DNA of 64,000 bases from Prorocentrum cordatum (lineage: Eukaryota; Sar; Dinophyceae; Prorocentrales; Prorocentraceae): NCBI GenBank assembly GCA_963575745.1, contig CAUYUJ010022048.1, positions 160,001 to 224,000 of the forward strand, written 5' to 3'. The notes below the pieces were generated by a model. It searched no databases. It was not told the origin of the DNA and saw only the letters and a list, made by a program, of their open reading frames with translations. This document shows, piece after piece, positions 58,380-64,000 of this stretch (position 1 is the first letter of the stretch; every line of letters starts with the position of its first letter). The position numbers and the translations under genes were made by a program.

Positions 58380-59540
58380 ATGCCCGCTGGAGTCAAAAAG
58401 TCCATCAAGTCCGAGGCCAGGTCTCAGTCTCGGCGGCCAGTCAAGAAGAAGGAGCCCAAGTCTGAGGATGACTCGCGGTCTCCAGAACGGTACTCAATGT
58501 GCTCTACTGGCAGTCGTCGCCCCAGCACTGACTCCAGCGAGCGTCACTCGGACCGCACTCGCACCAGGAGCCGCCGCAGGGATTCTGAGATTGAGGACAG
58601 CACGGCCCCAGACAAGGCCCCTAGTTGGATGAAGCAGCTGATTGAAGGCATAAGAACCTCGAATTACCGCATCGAGGCGATGGAGCAGAACTTCGCGCAG
58701 GAGGTGCAGGTGCTTCAAAGTGCCATCTCGAACACGGATAAGAATGTCCAATCGCTCAATTTTAAGCTCCAGACCCTCGAGGCGTCCACGGCAGTCTCCA
58801 TCCAAGAGGCGGTCGCGGCGGCGGTCGACACCAAGTTGAAACGCATCGACGCGACTCTGTGTGAGCTCCAGAGTACACCTACCCCACGGTCTGGATCGAC
58901 GGCTCGACGAGCACCTACTCCTGGCCCACGCCAGGATGGTAGGCACGCAGCTATGGAGCGCGCTCACCGTGTGATCGTGGTCGGCTTCCCTCGGAAGATG
59001 ATGCAGGCCTCGCTGAGGCGCGCCGCTGATCTGATCCTGGCCTCTGGCGTTCCTCAGTCCTCCCCTCGCCCGACGGTGCGCACGTATGACATGACCAAGA
59101 AGATCACCCTTGACTTCACGGACTCGACAAAGGCCACCGACTTCCTGAACATGCTCCAGGCAGGTGCGCCAGTCCAATTCCCCGACCCGATCTACCCCCA
59201 ACAGATGATCACCCTCCGCGCCAAGAGGGACATGGCACCAGGCACGCGGTTACTCTTCCTTGCCATGGGTAAGGTTCGTGGTGTACTCGCTCCCGTAGTA
59301 CGACAGGTGGGCAAAGAAATGGGGTCCAATGGTCTTGGTGGAGATGTGTATATCCTTCGTTCGGCGGAAGACCCAGTTCAGATCTGCCACATTGACCTCG
59401 TGAACAATGAGTCTGAGCCGCCCCAGATCGCCATCCACTTTTTTCCTGATCAATTTGCGGAGTTTCAGCCGATTATTGAGCCCCACCTCCAGCGTCTACA
59501 GGAGGGGGTGGATCATTTGAATTCATCGCAGCCCTTTTAG
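58380..59540 (+). CDS. LINE ORF1 protein
   Basis: 386 aa from an ATG 153 nt after the spliced leader. The N-terminus (1-85) is basic and Ser/Arg/Lys-rich (KKSIKSEARSQSRRPVKKKE). Residues ~85-160 form a heptad-like coiled coil (LIEGIRTSNYRIEAMEQNF through KNVQSLNFKLQTLEAS). After a Pro/Arg linker, residues ~195-375 form a mixed alpha/beta domain (RVIVVGFPRKMMQASLRRAA onward). Coiled coil plus an RNA-binding C-terminus is the usual LINE ORF1 plan, with a role as a nucleic-acid chaperone in the RNP. No zinc knuckle was seen. The frame is intact and the position ahead of ORF2 supports the call. Confidence 0.88.
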   Translation: MPAGVKKSIKSEARSQSRRPVKKKEPKSEDDSRSPERYSMCSTGSRRPSTDSSERHSDRTRTRSRRRDSEIEDSTAPDKAPSWMKQLIEGIRTSNYRIEAMEQNFAQEVQVLQSAISNTDKNVQSLNFKLQTLEASTAVSIQEAVAAAVDTKLKRIDATLCELQSTPTPRSGSTARRAPTPGPRQDGRHAAMERAHRVIVVGFPRKMMQASLRRAADLILASGVPQSSPRPTVRTYDMTKKITLDFTDSTKATDFLNMLQAGAPVQFPDPIYPQQMITLRAKRDMAPGTRLLFLAMGKVRGVLAPVVRQVGKEMGSNGLGGDVYILRSAEDPVQICHIDLVNNESEPPQIAIHFFPDQFAEFQPIIEPHLQRLQEGVDHLNSSQPF

Positions 59541-59698
59541 AGAGGATGGAGACGGGTTCCAGGCTGAGGGCGCGGCGCTAGAGACACCATCAGATGAGTG
59601 TCCCCCTGCCGCGAGCCTGATCGTCACTCCTCCTAGGCGCTTTATTGCCTCTATTCCTCCCGTCCGTTGGTCTGAAGTTGTGCCTTTTCCTTCCGTCT

Positions 59699-62600
59699 AT
59701 GCCCTCCCTGCCTGTGTCGCCTCGGCCGATCAGGCCTCTGTGTCCGTTCCCCTGGAATGTTCTGGGCAGCACGTCTCTGGCAGCGCTTCTCGGACCTTTC
59801 AGGGGATCCCTAGCTCCTTGGTCAGGACCCGCCCTTGGAATCGGTTCTTGGAATACTGCCGCCCTCTTTGCCGCTGTTCGCACCAAAAGTATGAAGGCTG
59901 CCCCGCGCTTTGCGAAGTTTCTGAAGCTCGCGAACCAACTTGCGGTCTTTTGTACCCAGGAAACCCACGGACAGATTGCGGATATAAACGAGCTTCGGCG
60001 AGAACTTCGGCATTTTGAGATTGGTCACTCTCTGTTCCCTGACTCTACTGCTACTGGTGGTGTTATCACGTGCATCCAGCCTGCGTTTGCGAAGCTCTTC
60101 TCCTCTATCTCTCACTCCAGCGTCATCGATGGTCGTATTCTCAAGTCTTATCTCTCTGGGCCTCTCGGGAACCTTTGTATCATCAACGCCCACATGCCGA
60201 ACACTAATGAGCTCACTTGTGTATATGCTAATGCTATTAGATCCATCCTTCGTGAACTTCCCAGCCCCGCGGATTGTTTCACTATCTTGGTAGGTGATTG
60301 GAACTTTGCGCTCTCCTCTGATGGGAGACTTCGAGCGGACGGTAGTGGGTGGTATCCTGGAGACGATAATCAGACCTCTCTATTGCATCGCCTTTGTAGC
60401 TCTTGGATTGAGTTTTACCAATGTGAAGACACGAGGAGGGAGGTCAGGGACGGCGTCACGACCCACTCTTCTCGGCTAGACCGTATGTACAGTACGCTTC
60501 CCTCGGCTCTGATCACGGACCTCACGATTGTTTGCGAGGCGAGGGGGGCCCTGAAGGTGGATATGGTCTCGGACCACATCCCGATTGTCGTCACGATCAG
60601 CACCTTCAGACCTCAGGATGCTCCCAAACGTCTGGCTCCCTGGGTTGTTCGGCACCCTTTATTTGCAGAGCTTTTGAACGGCGCTATTGATGCCCTTCCC
60701 TGTGGTGACCCGTGGGCTCGTCTGGCCGAAACGAAATCTTTGGTGTTTGAAGTTGCTGAGGAGGTTAAACGTCTGGTCAACCTGAAACCTGCTGACACTA
60801 CCGAAGCCAAACATTTTCGTGCCCTGCAAGCCCTTCGTGCATGGCGTGCGGGAGACTCTTTCAAGCTAGCGGCGGCGGTTGCCGCGTACCCTTCGCTCGC
60901 TGCTCACTTTCCTGCTGGCCTTCTGGATGCCAGATGTGACGCCCTCTGCCAACACGTTCAAAGTCTTCATAATACTCTTCTGTCTGCTGAGGAGGAGCTG
61001 CTCAATCAGCCCTTGGCCGAGGACGTCGGACCCGTGCCCTCTGAGGGGGATGAAAATGCTCGGCGGAAGTTGGCGGCTCGGAAGGAACTCTGGCGGAAGA
61101 TGAATAGGCGTACGTGGCTCCAAGGGACCTTGTCGGCTTCAGGGGGCATCAGCAAGACAGAAGAAGAGGCTGCCAAGGCCCTACAGGATCACTGGAGTAC
61201 TATACTTGCTGCTACTGAGGACGACGAGTCCCTCTGGCCCGAGCTGCTTAGCTTTGTGCCGAAGTTGCCAGAGGTTCCTGAGGATATTGAGGAAGAGGAC
61301 TTATTCGGACAAGGGTGGATGATGAGTGAGTTTGAGTGGCACATGTTGATTCGGGGGAGGAAAGACAGCATGCCTGGGGGGGATGGGATCCCGTACTCGG
61401 CCTGGAGGGCTCGCGCCGCTGGTGAACTTCTCTATGAATGCTACCAAGCCTTCATACGTAACCCTCGGGCTGGTCTTCCCGATGATATGAAACGAAGTCT
61501 CATGGTTTACTTACCTAAAAAGATTACGGAGGCGGAGGTGGGGGAGGGAGTCTATCGCGAACCAGCTAATACTCGTCCACTAAGCATGACAAATACGGAT
61601 GCCAAGATTTTCTCGGCCTCGATGGCTATGATCCTCACGCGCAAGGTCGCGCGGCACTGTATTCTCCAGCCTCCACAGAAATGTTTTCGAGGCCGCGACA
61701 TGCTCGCGAATGTGATGGGGGCTGAGAGTTTTCTTCTTGAGTGCCACCTTCGAGATAGATATACGAGTGGGCTCGTCCTGACGGACTTCGAATCCGCCTT
61801 CCCCTCGATCAAGGTCTCCTGGGTCCTCCGCGTGCTGGCCTCCATGGGGGTCCCGACTGCTGTCATATTGTTCTTCCAGGCTCTTTATCAGGATAATTCG
61901 GCGATTATCTATATCTTTGGGAGGATGTTTGGTTCCTTCGCGATTGGGAGAGGAGTTAGGCAAGGCGACCCGAGCTCGATGCTTCTATTTATCCTGGCTG
62001 TTGAACCTGTACTAGCATGGGTGAGGGCTAAGCTTCCAAGGCAGCTGACTTTGTCCCTCGCGTACGCCGACGATTTTTTGTTTCGGCTTACGCTGTATCT
62101 TCGATGGCATCGAGCCGTTGTTCAAGTGTTTGCAGCTGCTTCATCGTGCGATAGGTCTGGCTCTCAATTTCCCGAAGTGCCAGATTCTGCTGGCTTACGA
62201 GCGTCTCAGGGACCCTCTTCGTGATTTCCTGGTTGACCTGGGACCCTGCTATCAGATGGTTGAAATTACTAAGTGTCTTAAGTACCTTGGGGTCTGGATT
62301 GGTATTGGGGCGGAGGACGTCGCGTTCACGGCATCTATTATTAAACTCAAAAAACGGACGCGTGAGATTCGTGATCTAGGGCTTGGTCTGGCTCAATCCA
62401 TTGTTCTATTCAAAGCGTTCTGTGTTTCATTATTGTCTTTCCTTTTGCAGCTGCACCGTCCCACTCGTGTTCTTGATAAAGCTTATCAATCCTGTGTCCG
62501 CCTCCTCTCCGCCGGCCCTAACAATGCGCTGTCGTACGACATGTGTACCCACCTCTGTGGTTATGGGTTCCCTATCGAGTTCCCTCGGCTCTCGCTTGTG

Positions 62601-63422
62601 GCAGATGCTACTCGGGCGAGATACATTGCACGTTGTGATGAGCTGCCTCGGATTCGTGACCAAGTCGCTCGGATTTTTGAAGATGGTGACTGGTGTCCAT
62701 ATCGGCAGCTGCGCGGCTGGTACGCGAATAGTTTCCTCACCCACCTGTTCTCTTTCCAGGACGAAGTTGCATCCCACGGCTTCCAGATTTTGTATGAGCG
62801 TAAAGATGTACAGAGGCAATATATGCGTGCGCTGAGGCCCTTCCACTGTCCCACTGTCACCCCTCATGGTGCTCTCCTTCGTCGTGCCCGTGCCTGGATC
62901 CCTGAGGTCTCCCCATCGGACATCGTCAGGATTTGCAAAGTCATCAAAGCCCTGGCCCGTCGGTCCAGTCCTTACATCCCGTTGGCCAACCTTCGTATGC
63001 TCTCCAGATGTGTTTGCACTAGTGCTCGTTTTCACGCCTCCCCTCGAGGCTGCATCCTTGGGTGCCCTAGTTCACCGACATCCCCGACCGACTTAGATGA
63101 CATGCGCCACTACCTTGTGTGCCCCAGACTCCAGCAGTTGTTTGCACATTGGATGGGCCCTTGGGCTCCCTGTTCTTCTGGGTCTCCTGAGGGTTCGCCC
63201 TGGCTCCACCTCTACCTCCTTTTTCGTGGGATGGGTCCTGACCAGTGTCTTTTAAGTTCTATGTTATGTGATGCTTTTCTTAGTATGCACTCTTCAGTCC
63301 GTTATTGTCTTCCGGGATCCCCGCAGCAGCAATTTGAAGCCAGGCTTCGAATTCATTCGAGGAGGCACCGAGCCTGTCGTCGTGTGTGGCAGGTGCTCAA
63401 TCTAGAACAATGGGGGGGATAG
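59699..63422 (+). CDS. LINE ORF2: APE endonuclease-reverse transcriptase, one frameshift
   Basis: First in-frame ATG at 59,699; 1,240 aa once a single extra base is discounted. The endonuclease shows all APE-type landmarks: GSWNTA (~59,840), CTQETHG (~59,950), GDWNF (~60,295), SRLDRMYS (~60,470) and SDHIPIVV (~60,575). The RT has MPGGDGIPYSAW, NTRPLSMTNTDAKIFS, motif A LTDFESAFPSI, motif B GVRQGDPSSMLLF and motif C YADD (62,063-62,074). Within ten bases after YADD one extra T (62,081-62,083) shifts the frame; the next frame continues through NFPKCQILLA to the stop at 63,420-63,422. The C-terminus has a CILGC..MRHYLVCPRL zinc-binding element. As read, the protein ends early at 62,224 in the thumb. 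Confidence 0.93.
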
Positions 63423-63660
63423 TTGCCTCCCCTATCTTTCCTGTGGCCTGGGCGCACTCTGCGACTGGGCTCTGACAGTTGGCGGGGGGGGGGGCTCCGC
63501 GTGGGGGAACGCGGCTGTCTCGTGCCCTGCCTGTCTCTGGCAGGCAGACGCTCCTCTCGGACAGTGGGCCCCCCTTCCTCGCCACGGTGTGTTTTGGACT
63601 GCTCGACCAAGGAGTTGACCGCCTTCAACTGGGACCTCCTGGAGGCCCCTGAGCCCTCTG

Positions 63661-63800
<140 letters not shown>

Positions 63801-64000
63801 CCTACTTCCGCGAGGCACTCAGGGACAGTGTATTTCCGTTCGGTCCAATGAGGTTTGAAAGTACAGTTTTGCAAACACATATGTATTTTTAAACATGTAC
63901 ATCTATGTACGGATGTTATACGTGTGTATGCGCATGCACACATGTCTGAATATTCGCACGCTGTCAGACACGCATGCATATCCGTTACCGTGCCGTGAGC
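63801..64000. other. Host flank of the LINE
   Basis: 200 bp of AT-richer sequence with TG/CA-rich words. No gene recognised. Confidence 0.4.

Overview
The window comes from a nuclear chromosome of a dinoflagellate alga. The decisive marker is a perfect 22-nt dinoflagellate spliced leader (DinoSL) at 58,205-58,226. A second leader copy with one mismatch lies on the minus strand at 51,616-51,637. Other support: very high GC, purine/pyrimidine tracts everywhere, coding sequence cut into short exons with AG|G junctions and many GC-AG introns, and dense retroelement debris. Prorocentrum-like GC content is compatible, but the species cannot be fixed from sequence alone. I see no rRNA, tRNA or CRISPR array.

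Layout. (1) About 1.6-22.6 kb: plus-strand spliced coding blocks, all in one direction. They look like three gene-scale groups: an unrecognised protein at ~1.6-7.9 kb; an unrecognised block at 9-11.2 kb followed by a C5-cytosine DNA methyltransferase-like gene at 13.2-15.27 kb with a 92-nt poly(A) tract inside its coding region; and a large unrecognised protein at 15.9-22.63 kb with a Lys/Glu/Ser repeat tail. Several 1-nt frame breaks, often in homopolymers, suggest degenerate copies or assembly error. (2) 22.6-31.9 kb: gene-poor, with microsatellites, polypyrimidine tracts, several MITE-like elements and an ~80-bp tandem repeat interrupted by a terminal-inverted-repeat element filled with an AAGCAATGCC minisatellite. 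(3) 31.97-54.06 kb: a hidden plus-strand gene for a K+-dependent Na+/Ca2+ exchanger (NCKX, CaCA superfamily). Six small exons, invisible as long ORFs, are spread over 22 kb. All five introns are GC-AG. They hold other elements: an antisense reverse transcriptase-RNase H relic (36.4-40.07 kb), a sense RT fragment (34.8-35.2 kb), a 77/99-bp satellite (46.56-48.03 kb), MITEs, and a minus-strand acidic-repeat gene headed by a DinoSL relic (49.9-51.64 kb). (4) 54-58 kb: foldback elements and dispersed repeats. (5) 58,205-63,783: an almost intact two-ORF LINE that starts exactly with the DinoSL, carries a 3' poly(A), and is flanked by a perfect 17-bp target-site duplication.

Most informative observations: the LINE is the genomic copy of a trans-spliced, full-length mRNA; the exchanger gene shows how far exons can be dispersed with non-canonical donors; and the methyltransferase sits within a collinear array of unrecognised genes that may be an undescribed multigene element. 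Exon limits are manual calls and function is given only where motifs are visible.
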